Assembly (NCBI GenBank): GCA_963693085.1
Contig: OY856410.1
Span: 1,331,346,304 to 1,331,410,303, forward strand
Length of the DNA stretch: 64,000 nt
Origin: Alisma plantago-aquatica
Lineage: Eukaryota; Streptophyta; Magnoliopsida; Alismatales; Alismataceae
Reading direction: 5' to 3'
Below the pieces are notes generated by a model that worked only from the letters and a program-made list of their open reading frames with translations, searched no databases and was not told the origin of the DNA. Of this stretch, positions 22,334 through 34,747 are shown in pieces (within the stretch, counting starts at the first letter, position 1; each line of letters begins with the position of its first letter). The position numbers and the translations under genes are program-made.

Positions 22334-24792
22334 ACTTGTCCCATTTCCCTCCAGTAATTCTTGTTCCCCCTATATTATGTCACTGTTTGTATTAATCGCA
22401 ACCTATTGTCTGCCTAAAAAATGCTTACTGGGCTTCCTGTAAAACCAGTAATGCTCAGTGTCAAATTACCATCTTGACGGGCCCGCACAATGGAAGATTT
22501 TCAAGACAAAGAATACATAGAAGGTACAATATATCTACTTGAGAGTCCATCAAGACGTAAGTTATATCTGAGTAACAAATGAGGAGTAATTAATGATGAT
22601 GAGGAGGAGTTAATGAGGATGAGTAGGAGTTAATGAGAAGGAAATACTAGTTGTTCCCAAAAAACAATAACAACAATGAGGTGTTCTCCAAGAGAAATAA
22701 GAAGAAAAAAAATACTAATGCACTCCCTCAAACATCTGTTTACTACCAATTGCACATCCCCCCATAAATTATCCTCAATGATATTTCCCACCAAAAATTG
22801 ATATAATTTCCCTCTTAAAAGTGGCATTGCTTGCATTAAATGCTACAACAAAGCCGTCATCGCATGAAATTAACTCACACAGTATTGACATGAACCACTC
22901 AACCCATTTCCCTCCAGCAATTCTCAATTCCCGGGCATGAACTACTCAACCCATTTCCCTCCAGCAATTCCCTGATTCCCCCCATTATTTTATGTCACTT
23001 CTTGCATTAATTGCAGCCTACTATATGCTTACAAAAGGCCTACTAGGATACCTAAAAAACCAGTCACGCTCAATGTCAAATCGCCATCCATGCGTGGCCC
23101 TCTTGGTGGAAGATTTTCAAGCGAAAGAACATATACAAGGTAAAACATACCTACTTGAGAGTTCATTCAGAAGAAAGCTATATCCCAGTATTAAATGAGG
23201 AGGAGGAGTTAATGAGGATGAGGAGGTGGAGTTAATGAGGATGAGGAGGAATCGATCGGGAGGAAAGATTAGTTGTTCTCAAATTACATTATCGACAATG
23301 AGGTGTTATCTAAGAACAACAAGAATAAAATATATTATTGTGCTCCCTCAAAAATCTATATCCCATCAATTTTCCATCCCTCTTAAATCACCATCAATAG
23401 CATTTCCCTCCAACAATTCCTATAATTTCCCTCTTAAAAGTGTCATTTCATGCATTAGATGCTACAACAAAAGCTATCACAGTATGAATTTGTATAGGAC
23501 TGGTGTGAACCACTTAGTATGTTTCCCTCCAGAAAATCCCATTCCCCCCTATTTTATGTCGTTGGATGCATTAATTGCAGCCTATTGTCCTCTTGCAAAA
23601 TGCATGTTGGGCTTCCTACAAAACCAATCACGCTCAACGTCAACCCACTATCCACACGGGACCCGCACGGTGAAATATTTTCAAGAGGAAGAACGCGTAC
23701 AACATACAACATACCTACTTGAGAGTTCATTATAAAGCAAGCTATATCCTAGTAATAAATCAGATGGACGTGTTAATGAGGATGAGGAGTTAATGAGGAT
23801 GAAGAGGAGTTAATGAGGAAGATAGATTAGTTGTTCTCAAATAATAGTAACAACAATGAGGTATTCTCCAAGAACAACTACAAGAATATATGCTAATACA
23901 CTCCCTCAAGCATTTTTTCCCACCAATTGCCCCTCATCCTCTCCTAAAATCGACCCCAATGACATTTCTCTCTAGACATTCCATAATTTCCCTCTTTAAA
24001 GTGTCATTGCATGTATTAAATTCTTAGTGAAGTCATCATGACATGCATTAACTTGCAAAATATTGGCATGAACCACTAGCTCATTTCCCTCCAACAATTC
24101 TCACCCCCCATATTTTATGTCACTTCTTGCATTAGTTGCATCCCGTTGTCCACCTACAAAATGCTTGTTGGGATTCCTACAAAACCAGTCACGCACGACG
24201 TCAAACCACCATCAACACAAAACTCATACGGTGGAAGATTTTCAAGAGGAAGAACATGTAGAAGTTATAATATACCTACTTGAGAGTTATGCGGAAGCAA
24301 GCTATATCCTAGTAATAAATATGGTGGAGGAGTTAACAATGATGATGAGGACGAAGAGTTAATGAGGATGTGGAGGAGGAAATGAGGAGTATGAATTAGT
24401 TGTGCCCAAAGAATAGTAACAACAATGAGGTGTTCTATAAGAACAACAAGAAGAAGAGATAGTAATGCACTCCCTCATCTATCTGTTTCCCACCAATTGC
24501 CACTCCCCTCTAAAATAATCCACAACAATGTTTTTCCTTTAGAAATTTCTATAATTTTACTTATAAAAGTGCCATTGCATGTATTAAATGATACAATAAA
24601 GCCATCATGACATGTATTAACTCACATAGTACTGCGTGAACCACTCAGACTATTTTCCTCCAACAATTCTTGTTTTCACCATTATTTTATATCACTACTT
24701 GCATTAATTGCAGCTTGTTGTCCACCTACAAAATGTCTGTTGGGTTTCCTGTAAAACCCGTCATGTCCAACATCAAACTGCCATCCACATAT

Positions 24793-26800
24793 ATGGAAAC
24801 CATCAACAACTGGTTGTCAGACACGCATTAAGAGAGGTGAGCATGTGATGCACTCATTTTCATTGAACTTATTTATAACAGTAGCCCTACACATCTTAGC
24901 AGTTTTCTTAAATGTTATAAGAGTAAAATGATACATGTTAAAAGATAGAAACATTTTGGCATTTTGAACCCATGTGATCCACAAAGTAAATAATAGTCCT
25001 TTCATCAAATGATGGGTACTGCAGAGAGTGGCCCAGATTCAAGGAGAAACATCAACTTCATGTAAAAAGCCCTCTAGCCCACCGTTTCAAGTAGTAACAA
25101 CTTAGAGTGACACTCTACGTGTTTATGATTATCGTTTTGTTACTAATGTACCGTCTGATTTCGACTGGAACAATTTATATGATGAGGTGACGAGTACTAC
25201 ACATTTTGGGAAGGTGATGACCACTCATTTTATACTTCCACTTCACCACCCTTGGAGGGTGATGATAATATGAGGGATGTAGTTTTGAGAAACTTTAAGA
25301 ACACAATTTCAACTCATAGAAACATACTACCCCTTATTCAATGACAAGCTTGGTATGAAGGATTCACAACTTGATTCACCTTAGATTGACCCATGTATAG
25401 AAGTTGTTTAGATGTCCCATATTCAACTTGGGTATACCGAAAGCGATCCAATCTCAAACCTTGAGAAGATGGGTGAAGAACATAATTATTCATCAAATTT
25501 GAAACCCTTACCTCAATCACATCATGTGTTAACATCTTGGGGATCGACTTTGAAGATCCTTACTTTGAAGGATATCTTGAGGATGTTATGCGAAGGAATT
25601 CATTTTTTGATCAGTTGAAGATGAAGTCACCAAGCCCTTGAACTTTATTGTCCTATTTTAGACTTGGAAAGATCCACCACTCTTTACATTGTACCCATAC
25701 ATGATGAATCCAATATGCAAGACACAAGTGACCTAGCTCACAAAACTTAAGATTTGGGGTCCAATTTTAGGTATTGTTGGGAGACCCTCTTTCGTTTAGG
25801 AGATAGATGACTACATTGCATGAAATTTCTACTATCGTAAGCTTACATTTGCTCGACGACGAGAATTTTTTTTAGCTTGGAGATAGGATAGTATGCCCTT
25901 CTATCTCTTCTATCTTTATCTTTCATTTATACATTCTTTAGGACTTTGTTGCATAATTTTTGGTTTTTGCAATTGTGGCTATGTTGGTATGAATGACAGG
26001 TTTTATGTTGATCTTGTAAAATTACCCCACCGTTATTAGATTTGTTTGACCTTCAGCTTCATTCATCTTATTGACTCCATACTACTAGTTTGGTAATGGA
26101 TTCTAAGATTACTCATTGCTACCCATAGTTTAAAATTACGTGTTCGCCTATTTCCTATTATGAAAGAGGAACCTAAGGTTTTTATTCGAAGTGTAAGATC
26201 AAAACTCATTGTGGTGTTTTCATAGATTTAACAATATTCTAATGATTTCTTTATACCGTATAAAAATCTTCACTAAGGTTTGAGTGAGCGATGATGAGTT
26301 TAGAGTTTAATTAAGATGGATTTTTTACTATGATGGTCTTCATACTTTTCCACATTAGATTGAGTCAAAAATAAAAAATAATAAACAAAAGAAGCTTGGC
26401 TGCCCAAAAATTCCAAAAATATTTTCATTTTCTATAAAAGTAAACAATCCTAAAAATAGCTAACACCCATGACCAATTAATTAGAATGCAATGCGTTAAT
26501 TGAGCATGTTTCCATTCTATCATTTAAATGTGATCAAGGCAACCGTATGCATTGTTTTGAAGAGCATTGAATACGGTAAAGTATTGTTGGCTGACTGTAA
26601 TTGGAAGTTACGATGAATCTACCAAAAAGAAAGTGATTAGTATAAACTTTAATGCTGGCCAATTTGCCAACCGTAGCGTGGAGTCAAAGTTGCGTATATG
26701 TCCACGTTGTTAATATTTGTTGGCGTTGCTGTTTACCTCATCTTGATAACTAATCATCCGCCCATGATATTTCTCATGTAAGTGAGCACGAGAGTCACGT
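24793..26800. other. AT-rich interval without recognisable genes
   Basis: No frame exceeds about 68 codons and none resembles a known family. Around 25850 the string TTGCTCGACGACGAG resembles the conserved GCTCGAGGACGAGC motif seen near the 3' ends of some plant Gypsy elements, so part may be an old retrotransposon remnant. That reading is weak. Confidence 0.4.
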
Positions 26801-27284
26801 TAGGGTTAATTTGGTTGGAGATAAAACCAACCAACTTAAGGAGTTGAAAAACAGGATATTGAATGAGAGGAGTCGAATGGAAACGTATATGTTTGGTTCT
26901 AAGTAAATAGAACTCAGCAATTTGATGCGTTTTCATTTTGTTCCGTGCAGTTCATGCATTTCTATAGCAGATTATATCAGATGCATGCTATTCAGTCATT
27001 TTTACCCTTTTCAAAAAGATCTTATTCTGTGACAGTAAAGTCTGATTTCACTTAGAATCTGAGGGTAGCGAAGACATTCTGCAGCGTCAGATATTCTGGA
27101 GATGGAACCGCATCCAATTTGCCTGCGGTCCGTTTTTCATATTTGTAGTACAGTTGAACTGCATGCTGCAGTTGGTTTTCACAGTGTGTGTTGGAGCTAC
27201 GTCCAATCAAACTAAAGGAGTTGAAAATTTTGTGTAGTTGCAAGTAGATCAGTTGGTTTTCAATGCAACCAAACGAACCCTTAG
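26801..27284. mobile_element. Candidate hAT-like MITE
   Basis: The left end TAGGGTTAATTTGGTTG faces the right end, which reads inward on the minus strand as CTAAGGGTTCGTTTGGTTG. Both are followed by similar subterminal sequence with CCAACC-type and AAGGAGTTGAAAA motifs. The AGGGTTCGTTTGG-type terminus is common among plant non-autonomous hAT-like elements. I could not identify a clear 8-bp target duplication. A 118-codon minus-strand frame crosses the right boundary and is therefore not called as a gene. Confidence 0.5.
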
Positions 27285-27438
27285 AACAAAGCACCTTCAG
27301 CCATGGACGCGTGCACGTAGTGAGTAACCATGAAAGACCATCGACTTTGATGTCATATTGATGTCTCACCACTGCTCCATAGGCCAACCACTGATCAATC
27401 CACACCATCTGCTCGACAGCCTAGAAACCAATAAACTC

Positions 27439-28170
27439 GATTAGGGATGTAAATGGCGTGGGATGGGTCTTGCCACACCCATACCCATACTCATCTAATT
27501 TATCGGGTTCGGTTCCGGTTCTAGACCCGCATAATATAAAACTTAGACCCACACCATACCCGTACCCGCAATAATAGCGGGTAAGCGGTTTTATAAAATG
27601 GCATATTGTTTATGTAGGAAAAAAGACTATGTTCTATATATTTTAATACAACAAGATATTATTATTATATAGTATATTAACATATAATAGTTATATTAGA
27701 TAATGCTATATTTTATACATTAACGTTAATTGAGTTAATTGTTTACATATTTGTAGTCATCATCATAACATCTGACTTATGTACAAAGTAATGTAAATTA
27801 GTAGATTTTTTTATTTTAAGTTTACACATGATGTTCATTATTGTAACTAGAATATTTAATTCTTAATTATAGGACTAGTCTAAACCTTATTGTGGTTAGA
27901 GTAAGTTATAATCTCAAGAATTATATTAGTTAGACTAGTAAAGTATGATATATATAATATATGATTTAAGTAGTTACTTATGAATAGCGGGTACACGGGT
28001 CTAGCAGGTCTGGGTCTAAGTATACCCATTATTGGACCCGCTTATATGCGGGTCCAAGGATATACGGGTCCAAGGGTATGCGGGTATAAAAAATTAGACC
28101 CATGACAGACTTTTTAAGGGTTGGGATTTGCAGGTCCGCAGGTGTACCCGTACCCATTTACAGCCCTAAT
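27439..28170. mobile_element. Non-autonomous hAT-like element with TAGGG(A/C)TGTAAATGG termini
   Basis: The left end is ATTAGGGATGTAAATGG and the right end reads inward as ATTAGGGCTGTAAATGG. Both are followed by dense subterminal ACCCGTACCC/GGGTACGGG repeats in mirrored orientation. The ~730-bp interior is AT-rich and non-coding. CTCG occurs on both flanks (just before the left end and just after the right end), perhaps part of a target duplication. Confidence 0.7.
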
Positions 28171-28239
28171 CTCGGTGGTGTCGACCAACACCCATCTACC
28201 GACATATTCGTGCCTTACAAAGCCGATCGACAGAGACCA

Positions 28240-28311
28240 GTAGCGGATTCTAGAAAATCAACTTAAGAGAGGAGGGTAGCGGATTCTAGAAAATAAACTT
28301 AAGAGAGGGGG
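28240..28311. repeat. 36-bp direct duplication
   Basis: Two adjacent copies of a 36-bp unit beginning GTAGCGGATTCTAGAAAAT start at 28240 and 28276 and differ at a few positions. They mark the left end of a G-rich to C-rich bounded segment whose right end (28801-28820, reading inward GGGCAGATTCAGAGG) resembles the unit's GCGGATTC. Confidence 0.8.
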
Positions 28312-28401
28312 GGAGATAAGATAACAAAAATAACAAAATTCTTATGATTCAGAATCATTATAGGAACTTACTCCAGTCCAACTATTCTTCTTATTGTTAC
28401 A

Positions 28402-28407
<6 letters not shown>

Positions 28408-28438
<31 letters not shown>

Positions 28439-28462
28439 GTATATCTTCACTACCCGTGTGGG

Positions 28463-28497
<35 letters not shown>

Positions 28498-28513
28498 TCG
28501 CTACCCGTGCGGG

Positions 28514-28553
<40 letters not shown>
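28408..28553. repeat. Compound (TA)n array with palindromic spacers
   Basis: Three (TA)n tracts (28408-28436, 28467-28495, 28518-28553) are separated by two near-identical spacers, each containing TACCCGTGYGGGTA, a near-perfect palindrome. The spacers differ by ACT/GCT and GTG/GTGC-type transitions. The YIYIYI-type frames read here on both strands are artefacts. Confidence 0.9.
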
Positions 28554-28555
<2 letters not shown>

Positions 28556-28606
28556 ACGTAGGCAACATTTTACTGTCAGATGCTAATTCTAACAAAAATA
28601 TTTATG

Positions 28607-28660
28607 GACTCGAACCCGCGTCGTTACATTCACAAAGTGCATGGTAGACCAGTCGAGCTA
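28607..28660 (-). ncRNA. tRNA-like Pol III promoter (tRNA-derived SINE head or tRNA relic)
   Basis: On the minus strand an A-box-like TAGCTCGACTGG (28660-28649) is followed 31 bases later by a perfect B box, GGTTCGAGTCC (28617-28607). Order and spacing fit a tRNA-type internal promoter. The fold is imperfect, so it is not a functional tRNA. Downstream the sequence is AT-rich and runs into the (TA)n array, as in a SINE with a simple-repeat tail. Confidence 0.6.
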
Positions 28661-28963
28661 CGATTCTTCAATTGTTTTAAGTGTGACCGTTTATATATAT
28701 TACATGAACAAACTCTTGTTTATACTTAGACGATACTTTTTGGGAATTTTTATAGCGGAAGGGGGGGTAGAGTCCAGGTAGCCCCACATGAAATCGCCAA
28801 CCCCCCCTCTGAATCTGCCCTTGATAGAGACGAGTTATCAAAGCCCAACGATAGAGTAACCATCAATCTCCACAATAGTCATCGAGCTAGAGGCTCGACA
28901 CAACCAAGAACGGACGGTCAACATTACTATAATAGTTTCCACAGTCAAAAGTTGACACTTCCC

Positions 28964-29080
28964 GTTGACGACTACCTGTGACACTCTCGGTCGTCAGCCA
29001 CCTGACGATACTTCCAGTCGACAGCCACATGTGACGTTCCCAGTCGACAATCACCAATACGTCGACAGTGTCACTTTCCA
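28964..29080. repeat. Degenerate 26-27-bp tandem repeat
   Basis: Successive units begin at 28964 (GTTGACGACTACC), 28990 (GTCGTCAGCCACC), 29017 (GTCGACAGCCACA) and 29043 (GTCGACAATCACC), with a partial GTCGACAGTGTC at 29061. Units share GTCGACAGCCAC and a TGTGACNNTCC tail. Confidence 0.7.
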
Positions 29081-29373
29081 GCTAGGATCTCGCTGCATTA
29101 ATTGTTGTGACTTTATAAATCTCATTCAACAACCTAATGCTTCATATTTGACTATAGACACAAGACAATTGTCACCCGACAATAAAATCTGGAATTTCTG
29201 GGACTAACAAGCTGATGGTTGTTGCCAAGATCAAAGTCAAGTCCAGAGACCATCGACTTCTAAACTTGCTAACCAGCCTACACTTCTCTTCCTACCATGA
29301 TTGGTTCAAGTTGTAATATGTTTCCTTCTTGTATCATGAGTGGCTAGAGTCCATAACTTAGGTTAGGAGTAGT
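29081..29373. other. Short unclassified interval before LTR E
   Basis: There is no coding or structural signal beyond a possible TGTTGCC-type LTR start near 29220, which I could not pair with an end. Confidence 0.4.
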
Positions 29374-31926
29374 TGTCAGTGCGACGCACCGCGCCACACC
29401 AAAGCGAGATCACTCGGAAAAAATGTGGAATTAACACTTAATCAATAAGGCTACCAAAAAAATAGGAAATTAGAACCATCATCACATAAGCATAAAAGTT
29501 GAACTTATAACATATGGGTCCATAAAAGCCACCTGTATATATAATACCTGCCAGAATATTATTACATAGTATTGTTTACTGGCTCAGGGGGCACAACATG
29601 TACACATGATAACTTGTTCACATACATACATACCAAATATATATAACAAAAGAATATAGCCAAAATTTCATCTCAATATGCAACATCTACAAAACTCTCC
29701 CAAGGACTTGAGAGTACATGGACGATACATAAGACTCTACTACAAAATGCAAGCAATTTATCCAACCTTTGCTCAGCTCGTCTCCTCTTATTGCTCAGCC
29801 TCAACAACACAATCTGTACCTCTACATGTTCAACCACCTAAAAGATATGGAAACCCACGCGGTGAGATCAAATGTCCCAGCAAGAGATATAACTCTCTGC
29901 CAACATCTAATAAAGAACAAGTAGATAACATTTCAAATAGGTTGGGAAGATTCAACTAAACGATATGTATAAAACTAATAGAGTAGATTAAACAAACTAG
30001 GTAGTTACCACTGAGCAGTAGAGCAACTCAAAATATAAGAAGAAATATGAAGAACATGACTTCTCTTACTACATTATAATTCGAGAAATTAGTAAAAAGA
30101 TAAGGCAGAGGGGTCATCTAATGTTAATCATATTTTGACCTTAAGCAAAAGCACGACATGGTTGTATTACATCTTTTATCATGCCTTGAGGATTTGATTT
30201 GTACCACTCAAATCCAACTAACCACTGCTAAGTCAAAATCGATGTCATACAAGGTCTATAGAAGAGTCAGAATCCACGAACTCCCCAACACCTTTTGTTC
30301 GTATAAGAGAAACAACGCAGAGACATAACATTCATTTGCAAATAATGACATGTAGTCAACCTGAATATTAGCTCACGCATGACCATCCATATAAAAAACC
30401 TAGCCCGCCTTGGTACAGGACACGAAGCTAGAAGAACAAGCTCACGTATGGAAGTTCTAAAAAGAGGCATCACATGTAGTTAAATTGTTTTCTATCACAT
30501 ATCACAAGGAGAACAGCTCACACATGGTTGTATCAAAGTACAACCTGTAATTGTAGTTGCAAGGAGATACTCAACTTGCACTCCCTCACATTAAAAATAT
30601 GTGCTCTGAGATTCCCGTAGGAATTACTCATTTCACCATCCATCAATAAAACTGACAGTAGAATGGATCTATGGCACATGGCACCTACATGATTAGGGTT
30701 TCACTTTATTAGTTAGGTTGTGTGTCTTTTAGCATCAATCAAGTTACGATGTATAAACCCAAAAAAAACTCTACAATACTAAGGAAAAAGTACTACTCTA
30801 GAATATATAAAATATATAAGGTGTGAACTAGTCAAATCATCCCTACATGCTACTTGTAGCATTGCCATTCACAAGGCCATCACCAAAGCCACACAACCAT
30901 ACAAGGCTACCACCAATACCACATCACTATGGGATATATATCCCTCAATCACATCACTAGACCATATCACCTCACAATAGGCATATAGCCTTAACCAGGT
31001 AATAGGACCCATCACATCAACATGATCTCATTATGTCTCGTCAAGGCTCACAGCCATCACCCTATGTCATATGATCACTACCATAGCATACACAAGATAT
31101 GACATTCATTTCAACGTGCAAGGTTAGAATCACACAAGTAGGAGTGAGAAAACATATTCACATGCTATCATTCATACAAGTTCAACAAGTATAACATACC
31201 CTAAGATTTGGGTTAGGGTTTCAAACACATAGACGATTAGAGTTTCATAGCAGTATTAAATCACCAAAACCTATTCTCATCACTTACCACTTTCTTGGAG
31301 TATAATAGGATTAGCACATCATAATTAACATGGTTAATCAACTATCTAAATATCATTAGGTATCAACCAACATTTACATGTACATATGTAACAACTTTAC
31401 AACCTCTCACATATGTTGAGACCATGTACTCAAATGAGTGTATCCACCATCCATCAAACATGTGTTACAACCACTCTCAAAATAGGTATCTCAACCACAA
31501 GTTAACCATGTGTCTCAACCACCACAAAAGTCCGAGTTCTGACCATGAACAAACATGTGTCTCGATCATGACAAAAAATGTGTTTTGACCATCCACAAAA
31601 CAAGTGTCTCAACCACCCTAGGGTTAGGGTTTCGACTGGGACACAAACATATTTCTCAACCCTTAAGTGTTATGAACCTCAATCCAATAGGTTTAGGGTT
31701 GCGATCGTGATACAAGGTCATGTTTTTTGACCAAAAAAAAAGAAAAACATCTTGACCGCCACCCCATATCAAAGAGTGTAAGCCAAGACAAAATCAAAGG
31801 GGTAGTGACCACCAAGGTCAAGCTACCACAAGGAAACTAACCATCCTCAAAATAGAGATAAACCATAATCAAAACAGAAGTATACCTCAACAAAAATAGA
31901 AGATTAACATCAAGGAAAATCATCAT
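29374..31926 (-). repeat. Element E: LTR of a Tekay-type element, left part (interrupted by D)
   Basis: The sequence is collinear with the LTRs of element C and of F but diverged. Shared anchors include CCAAGGACYTGAGAGTACA (about 29699), ATGCCYTGAGGATTTGA (about 30181), and the CCACCTAAAAGRTATG/GGTGAGA stretch near 29837. The left boundary is approximate because the CCACACCAAAGCGAGATCACTC start aligns with F's GTCACACATAGCAAGATTACTC. A short motif, TGTCTCAACCACC, recurs between about 31430 and 31620. The right edge is the ATCAT target copy of D (31922-31926). Confidence 0.7.
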
Positions 31927-34747
31927 TGTTACACGCCGATCTCACAATTACCACTAATCATGAGATTAGGGTATAAATTGAGGATTTAACGTAATACAAC
32001 GATTACCCTTAACTTTTTCTTCTTTTTCAAACTCATTGTTTTCTCGCATTGAACCACATAAACTAACTTTATAAGGGAATTTAAACATTGATTTATTTAA
32101 TATGATCTCAGCATAAATGATACACATCCATACATTCATTCTCGGGTACATACAACATGATAATCAGATACATTCTCTCTTATTAAGGAAACAAAGATGC
32201 AAAACATTACTTACAACACTCTCACATCTATACTAGGACCTAGAGTGATAGGGACCGACTGAACTTAACTAATCTAATACTTAACTCATGTGGTATATCT
32301 ACTCTGACGCTTTGACCTTCTTCAAGTCCATGTGGTTTCCCTAAAACTTGTGAGTAGAGGGGTGAGCCCAATCACTCAGTGAATGAGTACTTCAAAAATA
32401 TAGTCTAAAGCACTGATATAATTATAGATATACTTTTGATCAACTGATATCAATTATAACAGCAGTAAGCTTTAAAGAGATTGATCATTAACAATCATAA
32501 ATATGGTAGGATACTCTAGATATCTATAAGAGTGAATCAATATATGAAATGCTTGATTGATCATAAAGAGAACTAATAATTCATAAACATACAAAGAATA
32601 ATTGAATAATTGTACACACTTGTTTGACCTCTCATTCATTTTATTATGCCCTGATCATATGTAGTGTACTCTACATATGAAGACTCGTAGTGAACTACGA
32701 TCACACCATACAAGACTTAGCGGACACACCCAGGAAATGCTAAGTCTGACTACTCTCCTGGTCTGCAACAGGGAAATGTCTCTCTGGCCTAAACTGGACT
32801 CCTCTAACCTATGTACATAGGCGGAGAGTCAAGCCACCTCTTGTCTTTTTCTATACTCTAGTGCCACTAGGACTTCTGGTTGATGTTGGATACTGCAAAC
32901 TATAATTTAAGGAGACTTCCACAAGGCTTCGTCACCTGTGCCACCTGATAGCATGTTCTGACCCCCCGTATATTGGACGCTACCAGGGTTAGGTCGTTTC
33001 ACCCCTAAGGCGCAAACCTCACATAGGGGTTCTACGGTTTCAGGGCCATTAAATTTATAATTTTATTATTTCCTAGAAAACTCTTACTATGTTGAACATT
33101 TTTCTTACTTATAATCGACTCTGGTATTTCTATGGCATCTCATCTATTTAATTTTAGTTCAAATCACAACATGAATATCATTCTAGACCTGATAGAGCAG
33201 TATACTAAAAAACATTAGAATTTACTGAGTAATCCATATACCATGCATGTAGGCAGATTGAAATTTCTTACATAAACTAAACTCATATCGACTTGGCTCA
33301 TATATGCTGGAATTATACAATTGATCATCATAATACACTAACAAGAGTTAATTACTCGATATATTAGAAATCGTCAGTAGCACTTGTAAATTATCTGTAA
33401 TTCCTCGAAAATTGAGCACATCAACCCAATTTTTAAGTTATGCATCACATAACTCAATTAAAAGTCAATTTACTTGACATGGCAAGATTTAATTGTAAAA
33501 ACATGCGCATCAATCCTAATCTTGAGTTATGCATCACATAACTTAATTAAGAGTTAATTTTTTTATCATGGCAAGAATTATTAATAAAAATTGAGAACAT
33601 TGATATCGCAATACTTGATTCATTAAACACCCTACCCTTAGGGTTTCATTTACCTCATTCAGTTATCACATGGATCTCATAAGGATTTCATGCGACATAA
33701 ACATTCACTGAATGAAGACTACTATCAAAAAATCATATAAAATCAATATATGTATCAAACCTTAGAACTGAGCTAAATTTGGGTTTCCATGCCATTCACT
33801 GGGATATCATGCATCAATAATGACATTGGATAAATAAAGTCTATCATGTCAAGAAAATCCCTTCAAATGGATTTCACGATATCTATTCACAAATATCCAA
33901 CTTTCCTCGTATCTAGGGTTTCACCCTCTTTACTGAGATATCAAACAAACACTATTCACTTTAAACAAATCAAGATAGTATCTGACATATATGTACTATG
34001 AATTTAGTAAATAATCATTCATAACCAAGGGGATCTAGATAAACAAATTTCTCTATTTACTTATACAACAAATTTCAGTCACAGACAAATTCCCTATATT
34101 TTAGTTTATTCTTATAACTACTGTGAATACTTAGGAATTTCTCATTAGGATGTATTGTATACATTTCTAATATAACTTTATCATCTGAAATTCATCCAAA
34201 TAGAGGAATAATCCATTTCATATCATTTTGCAACAACATAGAACAAATAGACAATTCAGGGTTTGTAGTCGCATACTAAGAAATTAACGATTATGGATGA
34301 TTTAACCAATTTTTGGGCAATATATTGTTTAAAGGAAGTTCTCACTCACCCTAAGGTGTGAAAACACCTTAAAAACGTATCCCATATCTGAAAATCTTGA
34401 ATCCATATCAAATCCCTAGCAATTCACTCAATTCTTCTTCCTTTCAACTTGGAAACCTTAAAAATGAGGGATTATGAAGAAAGAGTGAGAAAAGGGGAAG
34501 TTTTGACACCATTTCAAATCAAATCAGAGGACGGAAGGAATCTTGGCATCAGAGAGAAGATTCACCATGAAACTATATCCAAAGAACCTATACTTACATG
34601 ATTTCATCATTCCTCGGACTGTAAAACCCTAGGTCAGCATCTCCATCAATTTCTCCTCTCAAACCCTAACTCTCCCTCTCTCTCAGATTTTGTCTCTCTA
34701 GTTTTAATCACGAATTATGTGAGTTTCTTGTGTGTTAGGTTGACCAT
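31927..34747 (-). repeat. Element D 3' LTR, first part
   Basis: This aligns with 50961-53829 of D's right LTR. It ends in ACCAT (34743-34747), one copy of C's target duplication. The intact right LTR shows the empty site: GTTGACCATATAGAGC at 53821-53836 joins the sequences found on the two sides of C. Confidence 0.92.

Larger units (their letters stand above)
21117..24792. repeat. Tandem array of a ~565-bp monomer (about 5 copies, one split by Cassandra)
   Basis: The landmark CTACTTGAGAG recurs at 21125, 22535, 23151, 23715 and 24276. Spacing is 561-564 bp for the last three intervals and 616 bp for one unit that carries an extra ~47-bp duplication (about 22899-22970). The first interval is 1410 bp. 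Removing the 835-bp Cassandra insert plus its 5-bp duplication leaves 570 bp. Each unit has a GAGGAGGAGTTAATGAGGAT-type minisatellite, a block with TTTCCCTCCAGCAATTC, and a GCATTAAATGCTACAACAAAG-like stretch. Copies are clearly diverged. No coding capacity is evident; short ORFs here are not conserved between units. Confidence 0.85.

Noticed and set aside
23226..23735. 169-codon frame in the tandem array
   Set aside because: The frame is broken in the other monomers, so it is a chance opening rather than a repeated gene.
27052..27408. 118-codon minus-strand frame
   Set aside because: It crosses the right terminus of the candidate MITE at 27284, so at least half is transposon sequence. The outer part (27290-27408) could be an exon remnant, but I could not identify it.
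28344..28595. YIYIYI-type frames on both strands
   Set aside because: Translation of a (TA)n microsatellite, not a protein.
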